A DNA stretch of 22,615 bases from an uncultured Oscillospiraceae bacterium (GCA_934597585.1 CAKTSA010000026.1:1-22615); one strand, 5' to 3'; shown: positions 8,702-19,371, numbered from the stretch's first letter. Made by a program: numbers and translations. The notes: generated by a model not told the origin, from the sequence alone.

Positions 8702-9877
8702 TTACTTCATATCAGGATACGCCTTGCGGACATAGGCATCAATGCGGCGGACGGCTTCCTTGAGGTTCTCGTCGGAGTTGGCGAACACAAGGCGCAGATA
8801 TCCCTCGCCGCAGTCACCGAAGGCGGAGCCGGGCACGGTGACAACACCGGCGCCCACCAGCAGCTCCTCGGCGAACTCCTGGGCGGACTTGCCGAAGGCC
8901 TTGATGTTGGCGAAGGCGTAGAAGCTGCCGGCAGACTTCTTGCAGCTGAAGCCGGGAATGGCGTTGATGCCGTCGATGAGGATATCCCGGCGGCGGGTGT
9001 AGTCCGCCACCATCTGCTTGACGCACGCGTCGCTCTTCAGCGCCTCGGCGGCGGCCACCTGGGAGAAGCTGGACACGCAGGAGGCGATGGCCTCGTTCAT
9101 CTGTGCCATCTTCTTGACGCAGGCAGGGTCGGGAGCGATGACATAGCCCACACGCCAGCCGGTCATGGCATAGGACTTGGAGAAGCTATTCAGCACGAAC
9201 ACACGGTCACGGACCTCCGGCACCTGAGCGATGCTGAAGGGCTCCGCGCCATCGTAGACGATGCTGTCATAGGGCTCGTCGGACAGCACCCACAGGTCGT
9301 GCTTCTTCACCACTTCGGCGATGGCCAGGATGTCCTCCTTGGTCAGCACCGCGCCAGTGGGGTTGCAGGGGGAGTTCAGCAGCAGCGCCTTGGTGTGGGG
9401 CGTGACGCACTTCTCGATATCGGCGGCCAGCATGCGGTAGTCGTTGTCCTCATAGGTGGGCACCGGCTTGGCGCACGCGCCGGTCAGGGATGCCTGGCCG
9501 TAGTAGTTGGGGAAGCAGGGATCGGGCACCAAGATCTCGTCGCCGGGATCCAGCAACAGCATCATGGTCAGCATCAGGCCCTCCATGGCGCCCACGGTGA
9601 CCATCACATGGTCGGCGGTATAGCCGTCCCAGTGGCTCTTCTGATACTTCTCCGCCACCGCCTGACGCAGCACGGTCATGCCGGCGTTGGGGGTATAGTG
9701 GGTCTCTCCGGCATCCATGGCCTTCTTTGCGGCCTCCTTGATATAGGTGGGGGTATCAAAGTTGGGCTCACCCACCGTCAGTTTGATGGCGTCGGGATAC
9801 TGGGCCGCCAGATCGAACATCTTGCGGATACCAGAGGGCGGGTAATTCCGCGCCGCCTTGGAAAATTCTCTGCTCAT
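8702..9877 (-). CDS. PLP-dependent aminotransferase, class I/II
   Basis: A 391-aa fold-type I aminotransferase of usual length. It has LTVGEPNFDTP (about 33-43), YTPNAGM, NSPCNPTGAVL with N172, SDEPYDSIVYDG with D200 and Y203, and the PLP-binding lysine K234 in NSFSKSYAMTGWRVGY. C-terminal GEGYLRLVFANS carries the likely carboxylate-binding Arg. These are features of the aspartate/alanine/aromatic aminotransferase I-gamma group; the amino acid cannot be read from sequence. Its ATG overlaps the stop of the racemase-family gene by four bases (ATGA), indicating translational coupling and suggesting both act on the same amino acid. It would deliver a 2-oxo acid, which fits the aldolase and PFOR that follow. 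Confidence 0.9.
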   Translation of the reverse strand: MSREFSKAARNYPPSGIRKMFDLAAQYPDAIKLTVGEPNFDTPTYIKEAAKKAMDAGETHYTPNAGMTVLRQAVAEKYQKSHWDGYTADHVMVTVGAMEGLMLTMMLLLDPGDEILVPDPCFPNYYGQASLTGACAKPVPTYEDNDYRMLAADIEKCVTPHTKALLLNSPCNPTGAVLTKEDILAIAEVVKKHDLWVLSDEPYDSIVYDGAEPFSIAQVPEVRDRVFVLNSFSKSYAMTGWRVGYVIAPDPACVKKMAQMNEAIASCVSSFSQVAAAEALKSDACVKQMVADYTRRRDILIDGINAIPGFSCKKSAGSFYAFANIKAFGKSAQEFAEELLVGAGVVTVPGSAFGDCGEGYLRLVFANSDENLKEAVRRIDAYVRKAYPDMK

Positions 9878-11088
9878 AAGTTATAGATCCTTTCGTAATA
9901 AGACAGCAGGGTTTGATGGATGTCCAGCGCGCCGATCATCTCGCCGCCCTTCCAGTATCGGATGGGCAGACGCTGGGTGTTGGACAGCAGTACCTCATAG
10001 CCGTCCGTTCCCACACGGTCGGCCACCTCCTGGAGCGTGAGGACCTCGTCGCCGTCCCGGCCGATCAGCGTGGCCACGTCGCCCATGGCGACGTTCTCGA
10101 TCTCCGTCACGTCGATCATCAGCTGATCCATGCACACGCAGCCCACCATGGGAGCGCGCTTGCCGTGGAGCAGCACATAGCCCTTGTTCTTCAGCCGCCG
10201 CAGACAGATCATATCGGCGTAGCCCAGGGGCAGTACCGCGATGCGGGTGGGACGCTGGGCGATAAAGGCCAGGTCGTAGCCCACCCCCTCGCCGGGGGCC
10301 AGTTCCTTGACGCAGGCTACCTCCGCCCGGAGGGCAAAGGCGTCCTTCAGCTGTACACGGGCCTTGCAGACTTCGTTGGAGGAGTAGGAGCCGAAAACCA
10401 TGCTGCCGAAGCGGATCATGTCCTGGTGATACTCCGGAGAGTCCAGGATGATGCCGCAGTTGGACAGATGCTTCACGGGAATATCCACGCCCCGCGCCGC
10501 CAGCATCTCCTTGAAGGCGGCAAAGCCGCGGTACTGGTAGTGGACATACTCCTTTTCCCGCATGGCGGAGGTGGCGAAGTGAGTAAACAGTCCCTCTACG
10601 CACACGTTGGGCAGGCCGCAGATGGCGGCCACCGTGTCGGCGCTCTGGTCGCTGACATCAAAGCCCAGGCGGTGCATGCCGGTGTCCACCTTGATGTGGA
10701 TGTAGGCGGTCTTGCCCTGGGCCTGGGCCTGCTGGGAGAGGGTCAGGCCCTGTTCGTAGGTATATACGCAGGGGCGGATGCCGTAACGGACGATCTCCCC
10801 CATCATATCCAGAGGCGTATAGCCAAGGATCAGCACCTTGGCCTGGGGAGCCGCCAGCAGGGCCAGCCGGGCCTCGGAATAGGTGGCCACCGCCATCCAC
10901 TCTACGCTGGACTCGCCCAGAATGTGGGCCACCTCGAAAATGCCGTGGCCGTAGGCGTTTCCCTTGATCACCGGCATCGCCATGATGGGGCGTCCCGCGT
11001 CCTTCTGAGCCAGGGCCTGAACAGCTTTTACATTGTGGACGATATTCTCCAGTTCAACATCGATCCACGCGGCTCTTGTACGGTTCAT
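9874..11088 (-). CDS. alr: Alanine racemase family PLP enzyme
   Basis: A 404-aa fold-type III PLP protein. The PLP lysine is K42 in PVIKGNAYGHG (family usually VKANAYGHG). The opposite-face catalytic tyrosine is Y271 in GEGVGYDLAF, followed by RIAVLPLGYADM and the gate segment VGCVCMDQLMIDV. Both catalytic bases of alanine racemase are present. Unusual points are RFGSMVFGSYSS where the family normally has RPGxxLYG, and HLSNCGIILD in place of a HxANS-type segment. Substrate specificity may therefore be broader than alanine (serine or another amino acid). Position in a catabolic gene series, coupled to an aminotransferase, argues against a cell-wall role. AAAGGAGAAACGAT precedes the ATG. An 88-nt gap with a very strong hairpin separates it from the antiporter gene. 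Confidence 0.88.
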   Translation of the reverse strand: MNRTRAAWIDVELENIVHNVKAVQALAQKDAGRPIMAMPVIKGNAYGHGIFEVAHILGESSVEWMAVATYSEARLALLAAPQAKVLILGYTPLDMMGEIVRYGIRPCVYTYEQGLTLSQQAQAQGKTAYIHIKVDTGMHRLGFDVSDQSADTVAAICGLPNVCVEGLFTHFATSAMREKEYVHYQYRGFAAFKEMLAARGVDIPVKHLSNCGIILDSPEYHQDMIRFGSMVFGSYSSNEVCKARVQLKDAFALRAEVACVKELAPGEGVGYDLAFIAQRPTRIAVLPLGYADMICLRRLKNKGYVLLHGKRAPMVGCVCMDQLMIDVTEIENVAMGDVATLIGRDGDEVLTLQEVADRVGTDGYEVLLSNTQRLPIRYWKGGEMIGALDIHQTLLSYYERIYNL

Positions 11089-11114
11089 ATCGTTTCTCCT
11101 TTTTCTGTCGCTGT

Positions 11115-11147
11115 GATGGTATCCCGGTCAATGACCGGGATACCATC
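11115..11147 (-). promoter_or_regulatory. Near-perfect 16-bp inverted repeat between antiporter and racemase genes
   Basis: GATGGTATCCCGGTCA (11115-11130) is exactly complementary to 11132-11147 with one centre base, so a stem of at least 14 bp with a 5-nt loop would form in RNA. No U-run follows on the minus strand; the next bases lead into the racemase ribosome site. More likely an mRNA-stability or processing hairpin, or a dyad protein-binding site, than a full terminator. Confidence 0.75.
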
Positions 11148-11176
11148 GTGATATGGCAGCAGCTTGCGGGTGTCGC

Positions 11177-12631
11177 TTACTTGGCGGCGGTCTCCTCAGG
11201 CAGCTTCTTCAGCTCTTCGCCGTTGGGACCGGCAAAGCGGCGGCCCCAGCCGGTGATGGAGGCGAACAGCATAACGGCCAGCAGCGCCCAGGCGTAAACG
11301 GGATAGAAGAAGATCTCTTCCGCGCCGATGGCGGGTACCACGTCGCCGAACAAGGCGTTGCCCTGGGCGGAGTAGGTGGCGGTCGCCAGCGCGATGGAGG
11401 TCCAGGGCAGGGTGTATGCCAGGGAGCAGGAGGAGGCATCCAGCAGATTGGCGCGGCGATAGGGGTGGATGTGGAATCTCTCGCCCATGGGCTTGGCATA
11501 GGGAACACCGATGGCCAGGATGGCGGGGGTATTGACGCCGGTCATACCGGCCAGAATGGCGGACAGGATGACGATGGACAGCTCCGCGCCGCAGACGCCG
11601 CGGATGACCTTGGTGGCAATGTCGATGAGGAGCTTGTCGCCCTCGCCGGCCTTCATGACGCCCACCATGCCCATGACCAGCAGGCACAGGATCACGATGT
11701 CGGCCATGCCGCCGATGCCGTCCACCAGAGTACCGGAAACGCCGCCCTCGCTCAGGCAGATGATATCAGACAGGGTCAGCAGACCGGTGGGCAGCGCCAC
11801 GACGATGACAGCGGCGGTACCGGCGATGCAGGCGTAGATCACGTCGCCCTTCTTGATGGCCAGGTAGATGGTCAGGATGGCGGGGATCAGCATCAGCAGG
11901 CCCTTGGGGTTCATGTACTCAGCGATCAGGTCGTGAGGCAGGGCCTCACCGGTGACGCTGCCGCCGCCGCCGAAGAACAGGATGAACAGGATGGTGATGG
12001 CAGCGGCCACAGCGGAGTAGCGCAGGCGGGACTTCACAACGCCGGTGATGTCGGCGCCCTGGGTCATCGCGGAGCAGATGGTGGTATCGGAAACGGGGGC
12101 CAGGTTATCGCCGAAGGCACCGCCGCCGATGATGGCACCGGCCAGGACCAGGGGATTGGCGCCCAGCAGGCAGCCGGCGGGATACAGGATGGAGATACCG
12201 GCGATGGTGGTGCCCAGGCCGGTACCGGCGGCCGTGGCGAACGCGGCGCAGGAGATGAACGCCACCAGCACGAACAGCATGCCGTGAGCGCCCACGTTAT
12301 AGGCGGCCCACACGATGCCCTGCACCAGACCGGCGGCACGCAGCGTGGTGGTGAAAATACCGGCAAAGATCCAGCACAGCACGGGAACGGAGGTCAGCTT
12401 CTGGGCAATGCCCTCCGCGATGGCGTCGCCATAGCGGACCTTATCCTTAGCCAGGAAGAAGGCAATCATCAGGCCCACGATGCAGCAGATCCACATGGAG
12501 CGCTCCGACACGGCGTCCAGCACCACGGACACGATGATCATGCCCAGGAAGATGATGAACGGCAGGAACGATACCCATCGGCCCGTATAGAATTCCAATT
12601 TCTTTCCTTCAGTCTTCATTTCAAGTTCCAT
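11177..12631 (-). CDS. NhaC-family Na+/H+ (or substrate) antiporter, membrane protein
   Basis: A 484-aa polytopic protein with roughly 11-12 hydrophobic segments spread from about residue 20 to 470. The segment IIGGGAFGDNLAPVSDTT (about 168-184) is the hallmark of NhaC-family antiporters. It is followed by a charged cytoplasmic end (GRRFAGPNGEELKKL). Members exchange Na+ and H+, and some (MleN type) couple this to malate/lactate, so a substrate-linked exchange is possible here as the first gene of a catabolic series. I chose the ATG at 12631 (MELEMKTEGKK) because AAAGGAG lies seven bases upstream. A longer in-frame reading would run through the abfD relic and lacks the family character. It is the first complete gene behind the promoter at 12883-12911, with a leader of about 245 nt. 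Confidence 0.88.
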   Translation of the reverse strand: MELEMKTEGKKLEFYTGRWVSFLPFIIFLGMIIVSVVLDAVSERSMWICCIVGLMIAFFLAKDKVRYGDAIAEGIAQKLTSVPVLCWIFAGIFTTTLRAAGLVQGIVWAAYNVGAHGMLFVLVAFISCAAFATAAGTGLGTTIAGISILYPAGCLLGANPLVLAGAIIGGGAFGDNLAPVSDTTICSAMTQGADITGVVKSRLRYSAVAAAITILFILFFGGGGSVTGEALPHDLIAEYMNPKGLLMLIPAILTIYLAIKKGDVIYACIAGTAAVIVVALPTGLLTLSDIICLSEGGVSGTLVDGIGGMADIVILCLLVMGMVGVMKAGEGDKLLIDIATKVIRGVCGAELSIVILSAILAGMTGVNTPAILAIGVPYAKPMGERFHIHPYRRANLLDASSCSLAYTLPWTSIALATATYSAQGNALFGDVVPAIGAEEIFFYPVYAWALLAVMLFASITGWGRRFAGPNGEELKKLPEETAAK

Positions 12632-12739
12632 TGCTTTTTCTCCTTTTCTCATAACAGTATTGTGGGGAAGGGGGATGTGTCTTTCGGGCGTCACCTCTTT
12701 CTCGGTTCGCGGGATTTGTATGTCTTGTGCCGTGTAAGG

Positions 12740-12821
12740 TCTTACTTCTGGATACCGGCGATGTTCTTGGCCAGCTTTTTCTTCTCCTGAATGTTCCCCT
12801 GGCGGGCGATCATAATGCGCT
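12740..12821 (-). pseudogene. Relic of the abfD 3' end (last 25 codons and stop)
   Basis: The minus strand reads RIMIARQGNIQEKKKLAKN and then IAGIQK and stop (stop at 12742-12744), identical in protein to the end of the intact abfD at 1445. Over 82 bp only two bases differ. Both are third-position synonymous changes (Ala GCT/GCC and Ile ATC/ATT). Homology stops abruptly at 12821/12822, where a TAG in frame precedes the relic, and on the other side just after the stop codon. It now lies in the leader of the NhaC-type gene. It suggests that a second abfD copy, or a duplication/insertion junction, once existed here. Confidence 0.92.
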
Positions 12822-12882
12822 ATGAACACCTCACTCGTTTTCACAATATGAAATACAATTCTGTAATGCGAAATTTTACTTT

Positions 12883-12911
12883 ATTATTGCTGTTTCCTAC
12901 AGAAATGTCAA
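12883..12911 (-). promoter_or_regulatory. Main promoter of the catabolic gene series
   Basis: On the minus strand: TTGACA (12911-12906), 17-bp spacer, AATAAT (12888-12883), in a strongly AT-rich intergenic region. Transcription would begin near 12876 and run through two operator-like sites and the abfD relic before reaching the NhaC-type gene at 12631. Confidence 0.72.
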
Positions 12912-12945
12912 TCCCCTATTCTGACAAAAAAATTATTGTTTTGTA

Positions 12946-12974
12946 TTGCAAAATGACTAAAAGCAAGTTATTAT
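12946..12974 (+). promoter_or_regulatory. Promoter of the IclR-family gene
   Basis: TTGCAA (12946-12951), 17-bp spacer, TATTAT (12969-12974), about 36 nt before the start codon. The -35 overlaps the operator-like repeat at 12939-12953, which suggests autoregulation. Confidence 0.6.
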
Positions 12975-13009
12975 GTAGCTATATTTTCATAATGCGGAAA
13001 GGAATTGCC

Positions 13010-13804
13010 ATGAAGGATAACAACGGTTCTGTTCAATCCATTGATCGTGTATTAGACATTTTTGAAACACTCTCAGCCGCACCGCAGGGACTTACACTGT
13101 CAGATTTGGCTGCAGCCACCTCTTTGCATGTGAGCACTGCACACCGACTTTTGGCCTCGCTTGCAAACAGAGGCTATGTAAGAAAAGACGCAGAAAATGG
13201 GAAGTATCGTTTAACGCTTCGGCTCTATGAAATATCCCGCCGAGTCTCGACCGTATTGAATCTTTTTTCAGCCTCTAAACCTTTGCTGGAAAAACTGTCC
13301 AACGATGTCAAGGAGATTGTGCATCTGGTGGAGCGCGACGGAAACGAGGTCGTTTATCTCCACAAATTTGAGCCGCTTTTCCGCCCCATCAGCATCACAT
13401 CGTCTGTCGGACTGCACAACCCTATGTACTGCACCGGCGTGGGCAAGAGCATCATGGCCTACCTGCCAGAGAAGGAGGTGCGCACCATCTGGGACGGTAC
13501 GCAGGTCATTCAGTTCACCCCGAAGACCATCACCACATGGGAGGCCCTGCAGAAGGATCTATCCTGCGTCCGTGAGAGGGGCTATGCCATCGACGATGAG
13601 GAGCACGACTTGGGGGTCCGGTGCATCGCTGCCCCCATCTATAATTGGAATGGAACGCCTGTGGGCGCTATGAGTATTTCTGGTTCCGTAGCCAGAATGA
13701 ACTCCGCCGCGATAGATGAATTTTCATCCAAGCTCAAAAGCACCGCTGGGAAGATCAGCGAGCTGATGGGCTGGAATGCGGGATGCCGCCCTATGTGTTC
13801 ATAA
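13010..13804 (+). CDS. IclR-family transcriptional regulator
   Basis: A 264-aa protein of normal IclR length. A winged-helix DNA-binding domain occupies about residues 8-70 (SIDRVLDIFETL, then TLSDLAAATSLHVSTAHRLLASLANRGYV with the wing KYRLTLRLYEIS). The IclR effector domain follows (about 80-255: VHLVERDGNEVVYLHKFE, CTGVGKSIMAYLPE, GYAIDDEEHDLGVRCIAAPI, GAMSISG). AAAGGA lies seven bases before the ATG at 13010; earlier in-frame codons are in AT-rich non-coding sequence. It is divergent from the catabolic series and most likely controls it, with an acyl or keto acid as ligand (inferred). The first third of the gene is visibly more AT-rich than the rest, as though the two domains had different histories. 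A strong terminator follows directly. Confidence 0.92.
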   Translation: MKDNNGSVQSIDRVLDIFETLSAAPQGLTLSDLAAATSLHVSTAHRLLASLANRGYVRKDAENGKYRLTLRLYEISRRVSTVLNLFSASKPLLEKLSNDVKEIVHLVERDGNEVVYLHKFEPLFRPISITSSVGLHNPMYCTGVGKSIMAYLPEKEVRTIWDGTQVIQFTPKTITTWEALQKDLSCVRERGYAIDDEEHDLGVRCIAAPIYNWNGTPVGAMSISGSVARMNSAAIDEFSSKLKSTAGKISELMGWNAGCRPMCS

Positions 13805-13811
13805 ACATAAT

Positions 13812-13854
13812 AAGGAGACGGAAAACGTCGGAGTCCAACGCTTTCCGTCTCCTT
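13812..13854 (+). terminator. Intrinsic terminator of the IclR-family gene
   Basis: Perfect 13-bp arms AAGGAGACGGAAA (13812-13824) and TTTCCGTCTCCTT (13842-13854), followed by TT. It begins 8 nt after the IclR stop codon. The U-tail is short, but stem strength and position support the call. Confidence 0.75.
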
Positions 13855-14022
13855 TTCGCGCTTTCGCACAATGGCACAAGGGAATATCCATCGTATCCTT
13901 CCGTTGCTCCACTGCCGTTTCCGTGCTTGGCTCACATTCAGGGTTAGCGTGCGCGGCGGCGCAAAATGACCTTCTCTGTGTTCAAGAGACTGGCATCAGG
14001 CGTTGACCTTTTATATGTCGGA

Positions 14023-14045
14023 CAGAGCCTGTATGCCAGGTTCTG
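14023..14045 (-). terminator. Hairpin directly after the LysR-family gene
   Basis: Arms CAGAGCCTG (14023-14031) and CAGGTTCTG (14037-14045) pair over 9 bp with one G.U and a 5-nt loop. The hairpin starts at the base after the LysR stop codon. There is no clear U-run, so it may be a weak terminator or an mRNA 3'-end stabiliser. Confidence 0.5.
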
Positions 14046-14924
14046 TTATTGCGGAGCTGTCTGTGCAAGGTGCTTTTTGAAAAACTCAATAAAGTGTACA
14101 GCGGCCGGAGACGCATTCTCGATGTTGCGCACCACGAGCATAATCTCCCTGTAATACTGCGGCACTGTGGGCCGACTGGTCACGCGGTAGGAATTCTTCG
14201 TGAGAATCAGCTTACCCATATATCCGATACACAGGTTATTTTCTATCAGCGAGAGGATGAGGTTATCGTCGCGGCTGGTGTATTCCACACGCGGCGAAAT
14301 TTTATTTCTCCGAAATACGCCCATAGCCTCCTTTTGGCTACCCTCGTCAAAGAGGGCCGTTGGCTCAGAGCTGTAAACAGACAGAGGTATCGCCTCTGCC
14401 TCGGCATAAGGGCTGTCCTCCGGCACTACCGCCACAAACGGGTCACGCCGCACCAGAAAGGAATCAAATCCCATAGGGACCGGCGCATCCATAAATCCAA
14501 AGTCGACCTCGTCGTGCAGCAGCATCTCGGTGACGCTGGCATCATCGCCCTCGCGGATCTCAATGCTGATATTGGGATAGTCCGTCTTGAATTCCTTCAA
14601 CACAGGAGCCAGCACATGGCAAGATACGCTGGAAAAGGTGCCGATGCGGATATGGCCTATTTCAAGGCCGTGCAGTCTGGCGGCCTGCTCGGCCACGGCC
14701 TCTGCCGCATCGTGCAGGTGTCGGATATAAGGGAGCATCTGCTCGCCGTCGGAGGTCAGTGTCACCCCGGACTGGCTACGGTTGAGCAGCGTCATCTGGA
14801 GTTCATCCTCCAGAGAACTGATGATCTGGCTTACAGCGGACTGAGAATAGTTGCAGTGCATGGCGGCCTTGGACATACTGCCAAGTTCAGCCACCTTCAA
14901 GAAAATAGCATATTTAGATGTCAC
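14046..14924 (-). CDS. LysR-family transcriptional regulator
   Basis: A protein of about 292 aa with the LysR N-terminal helix-turn-helix (KYAIFLKVAELGSMSKAAM, then NYSQSAVSQIISSLEDEL) and a substrate-binding domain from about residue 85 (GHIRIGTFSSVSCHVLAPVLKEF; DEVDFGFMDAP). No ATG start exists. I prefer GTG at 14924, with GAAGGG six bases upstream, because the product then starts like typical family members. TTG at 14945 would leave a leader of only about 9 nt from the likely transcription start. It is transcribed away from the PFOR at 15368, the classic LysR arrangement, so control of that gene is the natural hypothesis. The ligand is unknown. Confidence 0.88.
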   Translation of the reverse strand: MTSKYAIFLKVAELGSMSKAAMHCNYSQSAVSQIISSLEDELQMTLLNRSQSGVTLTSDGEQMLPYIRHLHDAAEAVAEQAARLHGLEIGHIRIGTFSSVSCHVLAPVLKEFKTDYPNISIEIREGDDASVTEMLLHDEVDFGFMDAPVPMGFDSFLVRRDPFVAVVPEDSPYAEAEAIPLSVYSSEPTALFDEGSQKEAMGVFRRNKISPRVEYTSRDDNLILSLIENNLCIGYMGKLILTKNSYRVTSRPTVPQYYREIMLVVRNIENASPAAVHFIEFFKKHLAQTAPQ

Positions 14925-14960
14925 AGGAAACCCTTCTTTCTGCAAAATTACTTCTCAGCA

Positions 14961-14990
14961 ATAGTAACAGATTTCCTGCTTTCCTGTCAA
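14961..14990 (-). promoter_or_regulatory. Promoter of the LysR-family gene
   Basis: On the minus strand: TTGACA (14990-14985), 18-bp spacer, TACTAT (14966-14961), preceded by an A-rich stretch resembling an UP element. The predicted start near 14954 supports the GTG codon at 14924 rather than the TTG at 14945. Confidence 0.65.
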
Positions 14991-15260
14991 TTTTTTGTAT
15001 CATTCCCGAAGCGACGGAGCGCCCTGCAGACATCACCACACTGAGATTATGCCACACTTTTTCCCTTTTTGGTTATCAGCAACCATGAAGGTGCGGTTCA
15101 CGATTTTTGATATCTCTACCGGCGCGGCGGGTCGGCACGGCGATGTGCACAAGCGAACACTTTCTGCATTGTGAAAAACACACAAAAAGCGGATACTCTC
15201 AGGAAAAACAGAGAAAATTCCTGTCGCCGGAAACGGTGGTATAAGAAAACGTGAAGCGGC

Positions 15261-15306
15261 AATTCGGATATCGTGATTGGCCTATGGCAGAAAAGTCCGC
15301 TATAAT
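15261..15306 (+). promoter_or_regulatory. Promoter of the second PFOR with an overlapping dyad
   Basis: TATAAT (15301-15306) is a perfect -10. TTGGCC (15277-15282) with an 18-bp spacer is a weak -35. Immediately upstream, 15261-15278 reads as a dyad of the form AAT-N3-GATATC-N3-ATT overlapping the -35, a typical place for a LysR-type activator. The weak -35 with activator-like dyad suggests regulated transcription. The leader is about 55 nt. Confidence 0.55.
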
Positions 15307-15367
15307 CGGGGCAAAGACCAAGGGCGCGCTGCGCTGCATGGGATTACGTAATGAAGGAGAGTACATT

Positions 15368-18877
<3,510 letters not shown>

Positions 18878-19016
18878 GAATTCGGCGCTGTACGAATCCG
18901 TCATTGCAAAGGATACCGTGACCACTCCGTGTAGATGGTTAATATGCTGATTGGCGAAGATCTAGTATTTTTCAAAGAAGTATGGGCCGATTCAATAAAA
19001 CTGCCCTGACGCAAAA

Positions 19017-19060
19017 AACTCCCTGCGCTAAGAGTGTTTGACCGCTTAGCACAGGGAGTT
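19017..19060 (-). terminator. Hairpin terminator facing left (possibly bidirectional)
   Basis: AACTCCCTG (19017-19025) pairs with CAGGGAGTT (19052-19060), one mismatch, then GCTAAG (19027-19032) with CTTAGC (19045-19050). Six A bases at 19013-19018 become a U-run only for a transcript on the minus strand, so as a true intrinsic terminator it points left. It may also stop read-through from the PFOR ending at 18877. No intact minus-strand gene feeds it. Confidence 0.7.
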
Positions 19061-19213
19061 AATCTATTAAGGGGCCTAAAAGCTTTTTGCTGCGATTATC
19101 GCACCAGCTCAAACAAATTGGCGAAAAAATAGTGATTATCCAGGATGGCCGAGGCAATTAGTTACCGTCCTTCCTTCTGAGTAATCAGGGCATGTTTGTA
19201 GTTCAAATTATCC

Positions 19214-19296
19214 AATACGCACATAATACGCATTATCTTCGTAATACGCCTGTAATACGCATTTAATACGCATTTAATACGGAGATAATGCGTATT
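19214..19296 (+). repeat. Iteron-like cluster of AATACGC(A) repeats
   Basis: Six direct copies of an octamer start at 19214, 19225, 19243, 19254, 19265 and 19276 (AATACGCA four times, AATACGCC once, AATACGGA once). The step is 11 bp except one of 18. An inverted copy TGCGTATT lies at 19289-19296. One copy per helical turn is the signature of cooperative protein binding: replication iterons, integrase/excisionase arm sites or an activator array. They end about 45 bp before the -35 of the promoter at 19343, and about 1 kb before the recombinase genes. Confidence 0.85.
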
Positions 19297-19342
19297 ACTT
19301 TTTGCCTACGCTCTCCCAAGCACATATTTAGGCATTTTCATA

Positions 19343-19371
19343 TTGACAGCTACAATATATTGAGGTATATA
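19343..19371 (+). promoter_or_regulatory. Consensus promoter upstream of a structured non-coding region
   Basis: TTGACA (19343-19348), exact 17-bp spacer, TATATA (19366-19371). Transcription should start near 19378. It is the best promoter match in the window by eye, yet no protein gene follows for more than 900 bp, which points to an RNA product. Confidence 0.7.

Larger units (their letters stand above)
12839..12999. promoter_or_regulatory. Four-copy 15-bp imperfect palindrome, putative IclR-family operator cluster
   Basis: Four related 15-mers can be aligned on the plus strand: TTTCACAATATGAAA (12839-12853), TTCTGTAATGCGAAA (12859-12873), TTTTGTATTGCAAAA (12939-12953) and TTTCATAATGCGGAA (12985-12999). 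The consensus is TTTYRTAATGCRAAA. Two of them are perfect 5-5-5 inverted repeats (TTTCA/TGAAA and TTTTG/CAAAA). Centres are 20, 80 and 46 bp apart. Sites 1 and 2 would fall just downstream of the minus-strand start; site 3 overlaps the IclR -35; site 4 covers the IclR ribosome site. This arrangement fits repression of both divergent units by the adjacent regulator. The repeats are visible; the binding protein is inferred. Confidence 0.6.
14925..15367. other. Intergenic region between the LysR-family gene and the second PFOR
   Basis: There is no convincing gene in this 443-bp divergent spacer. It holds a promoter at each end (given separately). Between about 15000 and 15260 there are short AT-rich stretches, a self-complementary TGTGCACA near 15144-15151, and two GATATC-centred motifs (near 15109 and 15267), but no strong terminator or RNA structure. 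Confidence 0.5.

Noticed and set aside
12632..12844. 71-residue N-terminal extension of the NhaC-type antiporter
   Set aside because: It would translate the abfD relic in another frame and pass the good AAAGGAG site. The extension is hydrophilic and unlike the family; the leader lies between the promoter and the ATG at 12631.
13855..14022. Possible gene between the two regulators
   Set aside because: Frames here are short, lack ribosome sites, and have no recognisable domain; I see only the two terminator hairpins on either side.
19214..19296. CRISPR array
   Set aside because: The repeat unit is only 8 bp with 3-bp gaps, no spacers of 30-40 bp, and no cas genes nearby.
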